Positions 16,282 to 26,285 of a stretch of 64,000 bases of DNA are shown in pieces. The DNA is taken from contig JANCYW010000004.1 of assembly GCA_026184775.1 (NCBI GenBank), positions 62,001-126,000 of the forward strand, given 5' to 3'. Every line of letters begins with the position of its first letter. The first letter of the stretch is position 1. A program made the translations under genes and the position numbers. Below the pieces are notes generated by a model. It ran no database searches and was not told where the DNA came from. It saw only the letters and a list, made by a program, of their open reading frames with translations. The stretch comes from Cyanidium caldarium. Lineage: Eukaryota; Rhodophyta; Bangiophyceae; Cyanidiales; Cyanidiaceae.

Positions 16282-17370
16282 TTACTTCACCTTCACAATG
16301 CCGTCAGCGGCCATTTGCCTCGCATGCTCCAGCACGGTCGTCTGCACTGGACGGTATTCCAGCTGCAGAGCACGGATGGACTTGCGGTTATCCACCTGCA
16401 GCGGCACGCCGATGCGGTGCCGCACCATGCTGCCCGATATGCCCACAAATGGTCCGATCACATAGAAAAGCCATTTGGGCAACACGCGTTTGGGCAGGGC
16501 AATCTTGCCGCCAAACTCCGGCCGCAACATATCCGCTAGATCCATAAACGACACCGTCTTGGCGACGGTCACGTAGCGCCCAGAGGGCACATTCTTGCGG
16601 TCGGCACCGGCGCGTAGGTGGGCCCGGGCGACATCGCGCACGTCTACGACTGGCACGATGATATCGGGGGTGCCCACGCTCATTTGACCCGACAGCAGCT
16701 GTTGCATGAGCTCTACAGTGCCCGACTCGGTGGTGCTGCTCAGTGAAGGCCCCAACACCGCTCCTGGGAGCACGGTCACCAGGTCCCACTTGCGACCCGG
16801 CGGCTGCTTTTTCTGAGCTACTTCCCACGCGGTCTGTTCGGCGCGCACTTTGCTGTAGGCATACGGATAGCTCCGCAGCGTCGAGGTGGTGTTCCAATCG
16901 GCCTCCGTGTATGCGCCCTGCGTGCGGCAATCTTTCTGGTCAAAGTCGCCGAAGACCGCTACTATGGAGGACGTGACCACGACGCGCCGTAGCGATTCCA
17001 ACGCAGCCGGCTTCAGGCACGCCTCCAGTACGTTGCGCGTGCCCTCCACTGCCGGCTCCACAAACACTTTGCGCGGGTCACCTCTGCGGGCCGCTATAAA
17101 GAACGGCGACGCGGTGTGGTACACCACGCTGCAGCCACGTACGGCCTCATCAAACGAGCCCGGCTTCAACAAGTCCGCCTCAAACAGTTCCAGGTGGCCG
17201 CCGGCGGCAGCGCTCTCCTCGGCCAGCCGCAGCAGGTGCGCCGTCTTCCGGCGCCGGTCGCGCACCGTGCCGTGCACAGTGTACCCCTCCTCCAACAGGT
17301 ACTTTACGATCCAAGAGGCAATGTAGCCACTGGCGCCCGTCACGCACACCGTCTTCTCCGCTTCGGTCAT
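16282..17370 (-). CDS. NAD(P)-dependent reductase, DFR/CCR-like (extended SDR)
   Basis: Extended short-chain dehydrogenase of the dihydroflavonol-4-reductase / cinnamoyl-CoA reductase group, 362 aa. Residues 6-20 hold the Rossmann motif VTGASGYIASWIVKYL; further on come HTASPF and the catalytic YAYSKVRAE (Tyr-x3-Lys). The motif VPVVDVRDVARAHL is typical of this group. The substrate cannot be told from sequence; a role in sugar, sterol or carbonyl reduction is as likely as phenylpropanoid chemistry in an alga. No signal peptide is visible. It is divergent from the trehalose phosphatase gene with 150 bp between starts. Confidence 0.88.
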   Translation of the reverse strand: MTEAEKTVCVTGASGYIASWIVKYLLEEGYTVHGTVRDRRRKTAHLLRLAEESAAAGGHLELFEADLLKPGSFDEAVRGCSVVYHTASPFFIAARRGDPRKVFVEPAVEGTRNVLEACLKPAALESLRRVVVTSSIVAVFGDFDQKDCRTQGAYTEADWNTTSTLRSYPYAYSKVRAEQTAWEVAQKKQPPGRKWDLVTVLPGAVLGPSLSSTTESGTVELMQQLLSGQMSVGTPDIIVPVVDVRDVARAHLRAGADRKNVPSGRYVTVAKTVSFMDLADMLRPEFGGKIALPKRVLPKWLFYVIGPFVGISGSMVRHRIGVPLQVDNRKSIRALQLEYRPVQTTVLEHARQMAADGIVKVK

Positions 17371-17520
17371 AGTAGGTGGTCACGAGAAGTGGATGACGCG
17401 ACTCTAGGAACACCGAGCGTACCAAACGGTGCACGAAACGGGGAACGCGTCGGCTGCGGAGACGGTTTGGCCGCTTCGGCGCTGAAACGGCGCACCGGGC
17501 GGTCGCTGCGCCCACCTTTC

Positions 17521-18732
17521 ATGGAAGACACCGCGGGGGCCGGACCGTCCGCCACCCCACCTCTCTATGTTCCCGCTCCCTCAACCGCTTCGCCGGCACC
17601 CGCCCGCCGACTCCCTTCCCTGCGCCACGCAGGTGAGCTGCCGTCGGCCCTGGACTGCTTCCACGTGGTGAATCCGGCACGCTCCCGCCTGGCTTTCCTA
17701 CTCGACTACGACGGCACGTTGACGCCCATCGTGGACGACCCCGACGCGGCTATTTTATCTAAGGAGGCGCGCGCCGTGCTGAATGACTTGTCCCAGCGGT
17801 ACCCGGTGGCGATCATCACCGGCAGATCGCGCGAGAAGATTTTCCGGTTGGTGGGCGTGCGGCGCCTCTATTATGCCGGCTCGCACGGTTTCGATATCGT
17901 CGGGCCGCGCGGCCAACGCGACCGCGAAGAGATGCGCGCCAGTGCTGCCGATGCCGAGCGCAACCACCGCCTGCCGCGCCACTCGTCGTTCATCCGGTAT
18001 CACGTGGCCGAGTCGAGTCTGCCGTCGCTGCGGCATGCCGCCGCGCAGCTGCACGACGTGTTGGGTCTGGCCGAGCTGACCATGGACGGGGAGCGGGATG
18101 GAGCTTCCGGGCCAGGACGACAACTGTCGTCGTCGCCACCAGACGCGGCGGGCATGGCCGCTTGTGACCTGCGCGAATCCTCCTCCGACCACAGCTCCAT
18201 CGCCGTGGCCATGCAGCCGGAGCCGACCTCCCCGCAGTATGTGGACCCGCAGTTGGCCGCGGAGTACGCGGACATGCTGCGAAGACACTGGGACATTCCC
18301 GGCATCCTCGTGGAGGACAATCACTACTCGCTGTCGGTGCACTTTCGCAAGTGCGACCCGCGCGACGTCGGCACCATCGAGAAACTGGTCGACTCGGTGG
18401 CGTACGAGAACGGCCTGCGCAAGACGCACGGCAAATGCGTGTTCGAGCTGCGCCCGGCGGTCAAATGGGACAAGGGGCGTGCGGCGGAGTGGATTCTGGA
18501 GACGATAGAGAACGAGGAGCAGCGACATGTCGTGCCGATTTATATTGGCGATGATGTCACCGACGAGGATGCATTGAAAGTGGTGATCCAGAGAGGTGGA
18601 TTTGGCGTGATCGTGACCGACGACGACGAGCGCGAGACGCACGCCACCATGCGGTTGCGTGACACGTCCGAAGTGCTGCGCTTTCTGCACAACTTTGCGT
18701 CCACTCCCGGAGAGGGGCAAGTTGGGCTCTAG
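17521..18732 (+). CDS. Trehalose-6-phosphate phosphatase
   Basis: HAD-family phosphatase that removes phosphate from trehalose 6-phosphate, 403 aa. HAD motif I is LLDYDGTLTPI (nucleophile Asp in DYDGT), motif II is IITGRSREK, and motif IV is IGDDVTDEDA. GSHGFDI is also typical of the plant-type enzyme. No synthase domain is attached. Between motifs II and III there is an insertion of about 50-60 residues rich in Ser and Asp. The start is the first ATG of the open frame; the frame continues upstream without ATG through the neighbouring gene. The stop is 44 bp from the convergent PEP carboxykinase. Confidence 0.9.
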   Translation: MEDTAGAGPSATPPLYVPAPSTASPAPARRLPSLRHAGELPSALDCFHVVNPARSRLAFLLDYDGTLTPIVDDPDAAILSKEARAVLNDLSQRYPVAIITGRSREKIFRLVGVRRLYYAGSHGFDIVGPRGQRDREEMRASAADAERNHRLPRHSSFIRYHVAESSLPSLRHAAAQLHDVLGLAELTMDGERDGASGPGRQLSSSPPDAAGMAACDLRESSSDHSSIAVAMQPEPTSPQYVDPQLAAEYADMLRRHWDIPGILVEDNHYSLSVHFRKCDPRDVGTIEKLVDSVAYENGLRKTHGKCVFELRPAVKWDKGRAAEWILETIENEEQRHVVPIYIGDDVTDEDALKVVIQRGGFGVIVTDDDERETHATMRLRDTSEVLRFLHNFASTPGEGQVGL

Positions 18733-18776
18733 GATCTCTCCACACGATCGATACGACGACTCATATCGCGATTCCG

Positions 18777-20588
18777 TCACAACGGCCCGCCCGGCAGGAG
18801 CGACGGGCTGTATCCTTTGCGCACAAACTCGTCCTTCATGCGCTGGGACAGCCGGCGCGCCTGTGTCTCGTACGCGCGCGCGTCGCTCCAAAACTGTTGC
18901 GGATCCAACAAGTGCGCGTCGACACCACTTACGTGCCGCGGCACCCGCAACCCGAATATCGGGTCGGGCGGCTGCAACGCCTCTTCGCGTATCTCGTCAC
19001 TCGTAATCGCATCCACAATAGCGCGCGACACGCCGATATCCATGCGCGGCGCCCCTGACGAAGCCGACCCGCCGGCCCATCCGGTGTTCACCAGGAACAC
19101 TTTGGTGCCGTGCTGGCGCATCTTGTCGCGCAGCAGGTCGGCGTAGACGTGCCCCGGCAGCGGCATGAACGCTGCGCCGAAACACGTGCTAAAAGTGGCC
19201 GTCGGCTCGCGTATGCCGCGCTCGGTGCCCGCAATCTTGGCGGTATACGCCAGCGTGAAATGGTAGGCGGCCTGATGCTCGTCCAGCATGGCCACCGGCG
19301 GCAGCACGCCGAACGCATCACACACCAGAAACACGAACGCCTTGGGCGGCGGTCCGCGGCGCGAAGGCTCCCAGTTGGGGATGCTCTGGATGGGGCACGA
19401 GGCGCGGGTGTTGGGCGTCTTGCGCGCGTCATCAAAGTCGACCACGCCCTGCTCGTCCACGACCACATTCTCCAAGATGGTCTGCGGCTCCCGGATGGCG
19501 TTCCAAAGAAGCGGCTCTTTCTGCGACGACAGATGAATCACTTTGACATAGATACCGCCCTCCATGTTGCGTACCGCGTCGGCATCCCACACGTGCTCGT
19601 CATCGCCGATAAGCAGGCGGTGCGGATCCGCCGACAATGTCGACTTGCCGGTGCCCGACAGACCCCTGTCGCGCTCGTCGTATCGAGGTCGGTTAGTTTG
19701 TCGCTCCACTGCCTGAACAGTACTCGTCCCAATGAAGTTCCGTACTTACGCAAAACACACCGTGTCCGGATGCTCGGCATCCAGACTGCAGGTTGCTGAG
19801 CAGTGCAGCGGCAACATGCCCTGCTGCGGCAACATCGCGTTCATCACCGTGAAAATGCCCTTCTTCATCTCGCCGCTATACTGCGTGCCGCCAATCAGGC
19901 CCAGCCGCTTCTCCAACGACAGCGCGATAAACACGTCCGAATGCAGTCCCATCTGATGGTACTGCGGGTTGCGCAAGCGGCAGGCGTTGACGATGGTAAA
20001 GTCGGGCTCGCCGAATGCCTCGCGCTCGGCCCGACTGCCCAGCGGGATAAACATGTTCGTCACGAACGCGTGGTGCCAGGCCAGCTCGGTCACCACCCGC
20101 ACCTTCAGGCGGCTGGCGCCGCTACACACGTAGCCGTCGTACACGAAAGCGCGCGGCCGCTGCCCCATGTGCCGGGCCACGGCGCTGCGCAACGCCTCGA
20201 ATACCTCCGGGGCAATCGGTTGATTCACCTCGTTCCAGTCAATATCACGCTCCCATACCGACCCCGGACGGCACTCGATGTAACGGTCGTGCGGCGAGCG
20301 GCCAGTATACGCGCCCGTGTCCACACACAGAGCGCCCGGGGGATCGCGCGACTCCACCCCCTCACCGAGCGCCAAAGCCATCGATCTCGCCCGATCAAAC
20401 GGCAGGTTGTGGTGCAGTTCCCCCGGCAACGCTGCTATACCCAGCCGGTCGCGCAGAAACGCGCGGGCCGCATCGACACTGGCGCCCGCTGATGGCGACG
20501 GCGCCGCTTGCACACCTCGACCTCGGCGCCATAACGTGTTGTAGCGGTTCCGCTGAACAACCCGCGTCGCGGCCCTCCACAACGGCAT
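18777..20588 (-). CDS. PCK1: Phosphoenolpyruvate carboxykinase (ATP type), one intron
   Basis: Converts oxaloacetate and ATP to PEP, CO2 and ADP (gluconeogenesis, or C4-like carbon shuttling in algae). The gene is split: exon 1 is 20588-19750 and exon 2 is 19665-18777, joined in phase 2 to give 575 aa. The join restores CFA-GLSGTGKST, the kinase-1a P-loop. Other family motifs are DTGAYTGRSPHDRY, LGLIGGTQYSGEMKKG, IGDDEHVW, EGGIYVK and NTGWAGG. The N-terminus (MPLWRAATRVVQRNRY...) is basic and amphipathic, like a mitochondrial presequence; that location is inferred. It is tail-to-tail with the trehalose phosphatase gene and divergent from the exchanger gene. Confidence 0.93.
19666..19749 (-). 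other. Spliceosomal intron in PEP carboxykinase (84 bp)
   Basis: On the minus strand it begins GTAAGT and ends CGACAG, with the branch-site sequence AAACTAACC about 26 nt before the acceptor. Splicing joins GC|G to form the Ala codon before the P-loop. The unspliced frame runs into a stop within the intron. Donor, branch and frame restoration all agree. Confidence 0.92.
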
Positions 20589-20821
20589 GACTAGACAGAA
20601 AGCTGCGCTCTATACAAGATATTCCGTTACGCGAAGGGCTCTCTCCGGCCCTCCATGGGATTTCCTCCGTGCTCGGTGTGCGCCTCTGAGCGCGCGCGCA
20701 CACACACACACGCAGACATCTCCGCCATCGCGCCCATCGGCAGCGCGTTTCGGGCGTTCATCCACGCACGACGACACGTCGAGAAGGAGCGCTCCCGCTG
20801 ACCGCCGCGAGTGTCTCGAGC

Positions 20822-23047
20822 ATGACCAGCAGATGGCGCTGGCGAGCGTTGCTCGTCCTCTGGTGCTGCAACATACTCTGGGCCACGGGATGGCCGGCTT
20901 CGACCACCGCCTCGAAGACAGGACGCGAGCCTCTGGCTACGCTCCCGGACAGTGCCTCCCTCGCCTCCCCGCAGCGGGCCCGCACGGTGCCACGCCACAC
21001 GTTCTTTCGGGCGGATGCACACGAGTCGGCGGTGTTGGCGGAAGATGAGGGAGACCATCCGCCCGGAGCCGCTGGAGAGGACCTCCACAACGCCGACGGG
21101 GCGCCGCCGCAGACCGATCCGCACGCGGAGAAGCGACTCGGGCTGGGCCTGTTCTCCACCATCGTGGCGCTTATGCTATGCATCCTGCTGACGTACGCAT
21201 TGCTGCAGTATCACTATCACGTGCTGCCGGACTGTATCGCGTACGTGTTTCTGGGGCTGGCGGTGGGCGGCATTTTGCGGCTGGCTGGCGACGACTACGC
21301 GGCCGTGTCGGGCGCGCTGCCCAATCAGGAACAGTTCATGTTGTTCGTGCTGCCGCCGGTGCTATTCGAAGCGGGTTACTCGCTGAACAAGGGCGACTTT
21401 TTCGCGCAGGCCGGCTCCATCGTCACCTTCGCGGTGATGGGCACCATCGTGTCCGCGCTGGCGTTCGGGTTCGGGCTGTGGTTTCTGGGCGTGCTGCACC
21501 TGTCGTACCGCATCTACCTGATGGAGTCGCTGGCGTTTGGCGCGCTGATATCCGCCGTGGACCCGGTGGCCACCATTGCGGTGTTCAACGCGCTGCAGGT
21601 GAACCGCACGCTGCACTATCTGGTGCTGGGCGAGTCGGTGATCAACGACGCGGTGGCCATCGTGCTGTTCCAGACGTTCCAGCGGCTGGCCGGCGCCCAG
21701 GCGTCCATCCCGTGGTGGCAGCCGATCCAACGCTTTCTGTTCGTGTTTTTGGGCAGTACGGCGGTCGGCTCGGCGAGCGCGTTGCTGTCGGCGCTGCTGT
21801 TCAAACACACCCGCCTCTATCGGTACCCGGTGCTGGAGCTGAGCATGTTACTGCTGCTGGCCTACTTGCCGTACACCTTGTGTGAGGGATTGGAGCTGAG
21901 CGGCGTGATGGCTATCCTGTCCACCGGCATTCTCATGGCGCACTACACCCACCACAACCTGTCGTCGGTGACCAAACTCACCTCGCAGCAGTCGTTTAAG
22001 ATGATCTCGCACATCGCCGAGACGTTCATCTTCGTGTACCTCGGGCTGGCGCTGACGCTGTTCCGGCACTCGTGGCACATCTGGATGATCCTGTGGGGCA
22101 TCGTGCTGACGCTGGCCGCGCGCTTCGTGAACGTGTTCCCGCTGTCGGCCATCCTGAACCGGTACCGCCGCGAGAAGATCACCGCCACCAACCAGTTTGT
22201 GTTGTGGTTCTCGGGGTTACGCGGGGCGGTGGCGTTTGCGCTGTCGCTGAATTTCCCGTCCGGCGGCGGCGGTGATGCGTTGCACGGTTCGGAGACACGG
22301 CGCGCGGTGATATCCACCACGCTGGCCATCGTGATATTCACGGTGATCGTGTTGGGCGGTGGTACGATGCCCATTTTGCGGCTGTTGCGGGTGGAGCACG
22401 CCGACGCCAGCACTGCGTGCGAGATATCGCGGGTGCACGCCGAGTCGGTGAGTTCCGGTGACCGCGGTGAGGATGGAGACGCGGCCGCAGGTGCCGAGAT
22501 CGCCGCCGCGGAGGAGCAGACGTTTCCGATGGAGTTTAACGAGGTGTCCGCGGAAGCGAATGGCGGCTCGCGGGCAGCCTACTTTGCGCGGCGCTTCAGT
22601 GAGAACGTGTCGTGGTTGCAGCGGATGGACCAGCGGTATCTGCAACCGTGGCTGCGGGCGCGACGACATCAAGTGGGCCACCAGGGGCTGGAACGCTTTT
22701 TGAAGTATGGACGAGCGCGGTTCCTGTCGCCGACCGAGTTGTCGCAGATTGTGGCAGCGTCGGCGCGCGACGAACCGGAATGGACGCCGAGCAAGCCGAG
22801 AGAGCCAGAGGCGGCGGCGGCGGCGGGACGATCATCGTCGACGACCGCCGAGGTGGAGCCGCCCGAGCGCGTGGGATACGTGCGCGTGTCGTTACCATTG
22901 GGGGGAGCGCAGCCGTCGGACGCTGCGATGGACGCGGTCGTGTCGGTGACGGAGGACGGCGTGGCCGATTCGTTGGCCCACACGCGAAATGCCCACGTGG
23001 CCGCGGCATCCGAGGAGAGTGCTCCGCGCGAACCAGAAGCGGTGTGA
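20822..23047 (+). CDS. Sodium/proton exchanger (SLC9A8/NHX-like)
   Basis: CPA1-type cation/proton antiporter, 741 aa, with about 12 membrane helices. It starts with a hydrophobic signal-like segment and a luminal stretch of about 90 residues, as in endosomal or Golgi SLC9 members. Diagnostic blocks: FVLPPVLFEAGYSLNKG (the LPPxxFE amiloride-site motif), SAVDPVATIAVFNAL, GESVINDAVAIVLFQT with the catalytic Asn-Asp pair, and LWFSGLRGAVAFALSLNF. The C-terminal about 220 residues form an Ala/Glu-rich cytosolic tail. The pattern is closest to SLC9A8. The probable role is pH or Na+/K+ balance of Golgi or endosome. It is divergent from PEP carboxykinase across 233 bp holding a CG/CA dinucleotide run (20691-20712). 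Confidence 0.9.
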   Translation: MTSRWRWRALLVLWCCNILWATGWPASTTASKTGREPLATLPDSASLASPQRARTVPRHTFFRADAHESAVLAEDEGDHPPGAAGEDLHNADGAPPQTDPHAEKRLGLGLFSTIVALMLCILLTYALLQYHYHVLPDCIAYVFLGLAVGGILRLAGDDYAAVSGALPNQEQFMLFVLPPVLFEAGYSLNKGDFFAQAGSIVTFAVMGTIVSALAFGFGLWFLGVLHLSYRIYLMESLAFGALISAVDPVATIAVFNALQVNRTLHYLVLGESVINDAVAIVLFQTFQRLAGAQASIPWWQPIQRFLFVFLGSTAVGSASALLSALLFKHTRLYRYPVLELSMLLLLAYLPYTLCEGLELSGVMAILSTGILMAHYTHHNLSSVTKLTSQQSFKMISHIAETFIFVYLGLALTLFRHSWHIWMILWGIVLTLAARFVNVFPLSAILNRYRREKITATNQFVLWFSGLRGAVAFALSLNFPSGGGGDALHGSETRRAVISTTLAIVIFTVIVLGGGTMPILRLLRVEHADASTACEISRVHAESVSSGDRGEDGDAAAGAEIAAAEEQTFPMEFNEVSAEANGGSRAAYFARRFSENVSWLQRMDQRYLQPWLRARRHQVGHQGLERFLKYGRARFLSPTELSQIVAASARDEPEWTPSKPREPEAAAAAGRSSSTTAEVEPPERVGYVRVSLPLGGAQPSDAAMDAVVSVTEDGVADSLAHTRNAHVAAASEESAPREPEAV

Positions 23048-23117
23048 CGTGGAGACGCGGCTCGGCGAGCTTGTACAGTATTCTGCTTGACTCCGTTGAG
23101 AGCGCAAAGCGCAGCTG

Positions 23118-23384
23118 TCACCTTTGTTGCCCCGCCTCGTCTCTATCTGCCTCCTCTGCATACTTTTTCCACTCGCGCAGTTGCTCCTTGTGCTCCAGAC
23201 TCTGCGCATAGTTCAGCTCCCGCCGCACCAAGTACTCGCGCCCCAGGCACTCGTCCAGCTCGCGCTTGCACTGGTTGCACTTGCCGAAGAACTTGAGCAG
23301 CGCGTGCTGCTGATGACAGGCCGCCAGTCGCCGAATCTCCTCTACACAAGTGGGATGAACGTGTTCCGCCAGGATGGGATGCAT
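23118..23384 (-). CDS. CMC2: CMC2-like mitochondrial twin CX9C protein
   Basis: An 88-aa protein that fits COX assembly mitochondrial protein 2, an intermembrane-space factor for cytochrome c oxidase. The start MHPILAEH matches the family's MHPDLSPH. Two CX9C pairs are exact (C13-C23 and C36-C46), separated by HALLKFFGKCN, the family's LKFFGxCN motif. The C-terminal part is a charged helix. The frame is open upstream, but the region before this ATG overlaps the divergent glucosidase gene's promoter and start and does not look coding. Import through the Mia40 disulfide relay is known for the family. Confidence 0.85.
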   Translation of the reverse strand: MHPILAEHVHPTCVEEIRRLAACHQQHALLKFFGKCNQCKRELDECLGREYLVRRELNYAQSLEHKEQLREWKKYAEEADRDEAGQQR

Positions 23385-23662
23385 GAGAATATGGGTGTGG
23401 AGATGACGGGGAGGATGACAGGGCAGAAATCTCGACGGAAGCAGTTCTTCACGACCCCATTCGCTCGTCGCCGATGGTCCGGTTCGTGGGCGCACCCGAC
23501 GACCCGAGACGAGGCGCGCGCGGCAGGTCGCCGCCGTGACGTCTCCGGTGGCGGGTCGTCCGGACAACCCGGTGCAGGGAGTCGATGGGAAGCAGCCGCT
23601 AGAGTAGAGAGGTAAAATGGGTCTGGGGCAGTCCAATGGATAGAGAAGGAGTAGATTGGCAG

Positions 23663-25327
23663 ATGGGACACTCATCGCACCGAAGCGGAAGACGTTATAG
23701 GTGGGTAGGTTGGTGGTTGATCCTTCTCGCAATCTTGCTGTCCCATCCAGCGCACGCCCAGTTACGAGGCGCGTCGCCGGAGGTGGAAAAGCGACTGTTG
23801 GCGCACGCCGCCGAGGGATACTTTCAGTGCTCGCAGCAGCGACTGCCGATCGACGCGCTCAACGACGACTACTGTGACTGTGTCGACGGCACCGACGAGC
23901 CGGGCACGGCGGCCTGCTCGGGCGTATCACCGCACACGCTGCGCTTTTATTGCAGCAACCGCGGGTACTTGCCTGAGCTGCTGCATGCATCGCGCGTGAA
24001 CGACGGTTTCTGTGACTGTTGCGATGGCTCGGACGAGTGGCAACGGCCGGGCGTCTGCAACGATACCTGTCCGGAGCGGGGCGATGCGCTGCGGGCGGAG
24101 CTGGAGGACAAGGTGGGGCGATGGGAGGCCGGCCGGCAACAGCGGCGGTTGCTAGAGCAGAAGGCGGCTGCGCGGCGCCAGCGCCGCGGACCGCAAATGG
24201 TGCGTGAACATCGCGCGCAACTGCATATTGCGCAACGCGCCGAGCGCCGGTTGAGTCGGTGGAAACGGCGGTTGGAGGCGTACACGAAACTGCTCGAGTC
24301 GTCGCTCGAGAGGGCAGAATTGACGCCCGCGACCCACGCCACGGCCGGCATGGGTGCGGAAACGGATCCGCTGTCGGAGACACCTGCATCCGAAGATGAG
24401 CATCCCACGGAGGATGTGCCCAGCAGCAGTCCCGTGCCCGACGAACTGTTGGACGAGAACATGCAGAACGAGTTGCAGGCCGTACCGCAACCGAGCCACG
24501 CCGACGGGCCGACCGCAACGGAAAGGAGCTGGCGCAAGAGACATGCGCACGGTAGGGAGGGAGTGGCGTCCGCAAAAGACACCGCCTCCTCGTCACCCAC
24601 ACCACCGCAACAACTGGAGAGCGAGGCTTGTCGCGCAGTAACATTGTCATGGCCGGCCTATGTCATCGTCCGCGCGTGGCAGCGCGTGCTGCAACTGCGT
24701 CGCCGCGACTTGCTAGCCAACTACCGAATACTGCGCCCGTTGCTGGGGCGTGTGCGCGACGCGACCGCGCTACGACGCGATGCCTCGGCCTGTGTCTCGC
24801 TGGCCGCATCGGAATATCACGCGGCGGTGCGCCAGCGCGAACACCGCCATCGCGAGCTGGAAGAGGCGCAGCGGCAGCAGACGGCGCGCTACGGGCCGAG
24901 CGACGCCTTTTACGCTTTTCACGACGAGCCGTGTTTTCAGAAACAGGTGGGCGAACACGAATTCGAGGTGTGTCTGCCGCGCAAGGTCACACAGCGCTCC
25001 TCGCAAGGCGGCGGCAACGCGCTGTTAGGTCATTTCGAGCGAGTACAAGAGCCCGATGCTCCCGGCAAACCGTTGCGCATGCTGTTCGAGAATGGCGACC
25101 GCTGCTGGCACGGTCCGACGCGGCACTGCGTGATCGAGTTCACCTGCAGCAACGTGACGGATATTCTGCACGTAGAGGAGCCGGAAAAGTGCTTCTATCG
25201 CATTCGCATGAGCTGCCCGGCAGCGTGCAATGAGCAGGCGATACGTGATGCGCGGGAGACGTTGGAGGTGCTGCGACGCAGTCGGGAGAGCGCGAGGGCA
25301 GATGCCGCCGCGTGGGACATAAAGTAG
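23663..25327 (+). CDS. Glucosidase II beta subunit (PRKCSH-like), ER quality control
   Basis: Non-catalytic subunit of ER glucosidase II, which trims glucose from N-glycans in the calnexin cycle. The N-terminus has a signal peptide (WWLILLAILLSHPAHAQ), followed by two Cys-rich LDL-receptor-A-like repeats with DDYCDCVDGTDE and DGFCDCCDGSDE, the GII-beta-N module. A long charged coiled coil with an acidic insert follows, then a C-terminal MRH domain (CFQKQVGEHEFEVC to CNV, with FENGDRCW) that binds mannose. No HDEL-type signal is seen at the end (DIK). An ATG at 23636 would add nine residues ahead of the signal; 23663 gives the more typical leader. About 555 aa. Confidence 0.92.
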   Translation: MGHSSHRSGRRYRWVGWWLILLAILLSHPAHAQLRGASPEVEKRLLAHAAEGYFQCSQQRLPIDALNDDYCDCVDGTDEPGTAACSGVSPHTLRFYCSNRGYLPELLHASRVNDGFCDCCDGSDEWQRPGVCNDTCPERGDALRAELEDKVGRWEAGRQQRRLLEQKAAARRQRRGPQMVREHRAQLHIAQRAERRLSRWKRRLEAYTKLLESSLERAELTPATHATAGMGAETDPLSETPASEDEHPTEDVPSSSPVPDELLDENMQNELQAVPQPSHADGPTATERSWRKRHAHGREGVASAKDTASSSPTPPQQLESEACRAVTLSWPAYVIVRAWQRVLQLRRRDLLANYRILRPLLGRVRDATALRRDASACVSLAASEYHAAVRQREHRHRELEEAQRQQTARYGPSDAFYAFHDEPCFQKQVGEHEFEVCLPRKVTQRSSQGGGNALLGHFERVQEPDAPGKPLRMLFENGDRCWHGPTRHCVIEFTCSNVTDILHVEEPEKCFYRIRMSCPAACNEQAIRDARETLEVLRRSRESARADAAAWDIK

Positions 25328-25543
25328 TCACCGCGTATGCCGACGGAATAGAGGACGTACGCGCCCTCCACGCATCCTATCTATGGGAACACACTCAGAA
25401 CCGTAGGAATGGCTTGGTCAATGTCCGCATACGCGCGTCGATGTCGACAGCGTCGTCATCGGACTGGAACGGACAAGGATGCCGAGGTGATCGGCATCAG
25501 GTAGGTCGTTCATCATCGTGTGTCTCCCATAACACCACGTCCA

Positions 25544-25963
25544 CTACGCGCCCCGATTCCCGGGTTGGGCAGCTCTCCGGCCCTCGCTCCCGCTCAGCAA
25601 CGATGTCCACTGCTCCAGGTCGCCGCCGCTCTGCAAATAGGCCATCTCTTTGGCCAAGTACGCCAGGTCGTCGCGGTCGTCGGCGTCGAAATGCGCGGCC
25701 ACCACCAGCCAGTTCCAGGGGTCGCGCTCACCCTGTCGGAGCGCCTCGTGCACCGCCTGCTTCGACAGCGTCTGTAACGGGTCCAGCACCGCCTCGGCGG
25801 CCCGATCCAGTCGAGAGTATCGCTGGTCGCCCTCCATGACGTACTGATTCGGAGCGTACGCCCCGCCCAGGTGCACCACGGCCACCGCCAGCCCTAGCAC
25901 AAACGACGCAAAGCGGTGTCGGGAGATGCGGTACGGCACGGCGGTACTCGCGCCGTCGGCCAT
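25544..25963 (-). CDS. Hypothetical small membrane protein
   Basis: A 139-aa protein I do not recognise. After a short basic segment it has one hydrophobic helix (FVLGLAVAVVHLGGAY, about residues 20-36), then an acidic, helical soluble part with DPWNWLVVAAHFDADDRDD and many Leu, Ala and Glu residues. The start at 25963 is chosen because upstream codons look like leader noise. It is divergent from the PsbP-domain gene, and 322 bp separate the starts. A single-span organelle membrane protein is likely, but nothing more can be said. Confidence 0.55.
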   Translation of the reverse strand: MADGASTAVPYRISRHRFASFVLGLAVAVVHLGGAYAPNQYVMEGDQRYSRLDRAAEAVLDPLQTLSKQAVHEALRQGERDPWNWLVVAAHFDADDRDDLAYLAKEMAYLQSGGDLEQWTSLLSGSEGRRAAQPGNRGA

Positions 25964-26285
25964 AGAGAAAGGTGGGAAGAGAGACAAAGGTCGCCAGCGA
26001 GCTGCGAACGGGGCGGCGCCAGGCATTCAACTCACTCCCTACTTTGGTATGTTACTCCCGTCCCTGCGTTGCATCCAGTGTTCTTGACCTTGGCCGCGCC
26101 GTTGCGCAAACCGGGCACCGCCCGCCCCGTGGGACCGGGGGCGCGTCACAGCCGTCGGCGAGAGGCGGGGCGTGTGGCCTCGCAAGGGCCGCGACGAGTG
26201 GTCGTCGCTCAGAGAGAGCGAGAGAGCACCCCGAGGAGAGGCGACCACCCAGTTCGATAGCGGGGCAATAGGAGACGTGCATTCC
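25964..26285. promoter_or_regulatory. Divergent promoter region, orphan / PsbP-domain protein
   Basis: A 322-bp gap between divergent starts. Frames are open on both sides but without ATG near the ends, so this is probably leader and promoter sequence. No recognisable element was seen. Confidence 0.4.

Noticed and set aside
17371-17520. Three AAACGG sites as MYB (MSA-like) elements in the reductase/phosphatase promoter
   Set aside because: The hexamer is GC-rich and short enough to be common here by chance, and neither gene is a cell-cycle gene.
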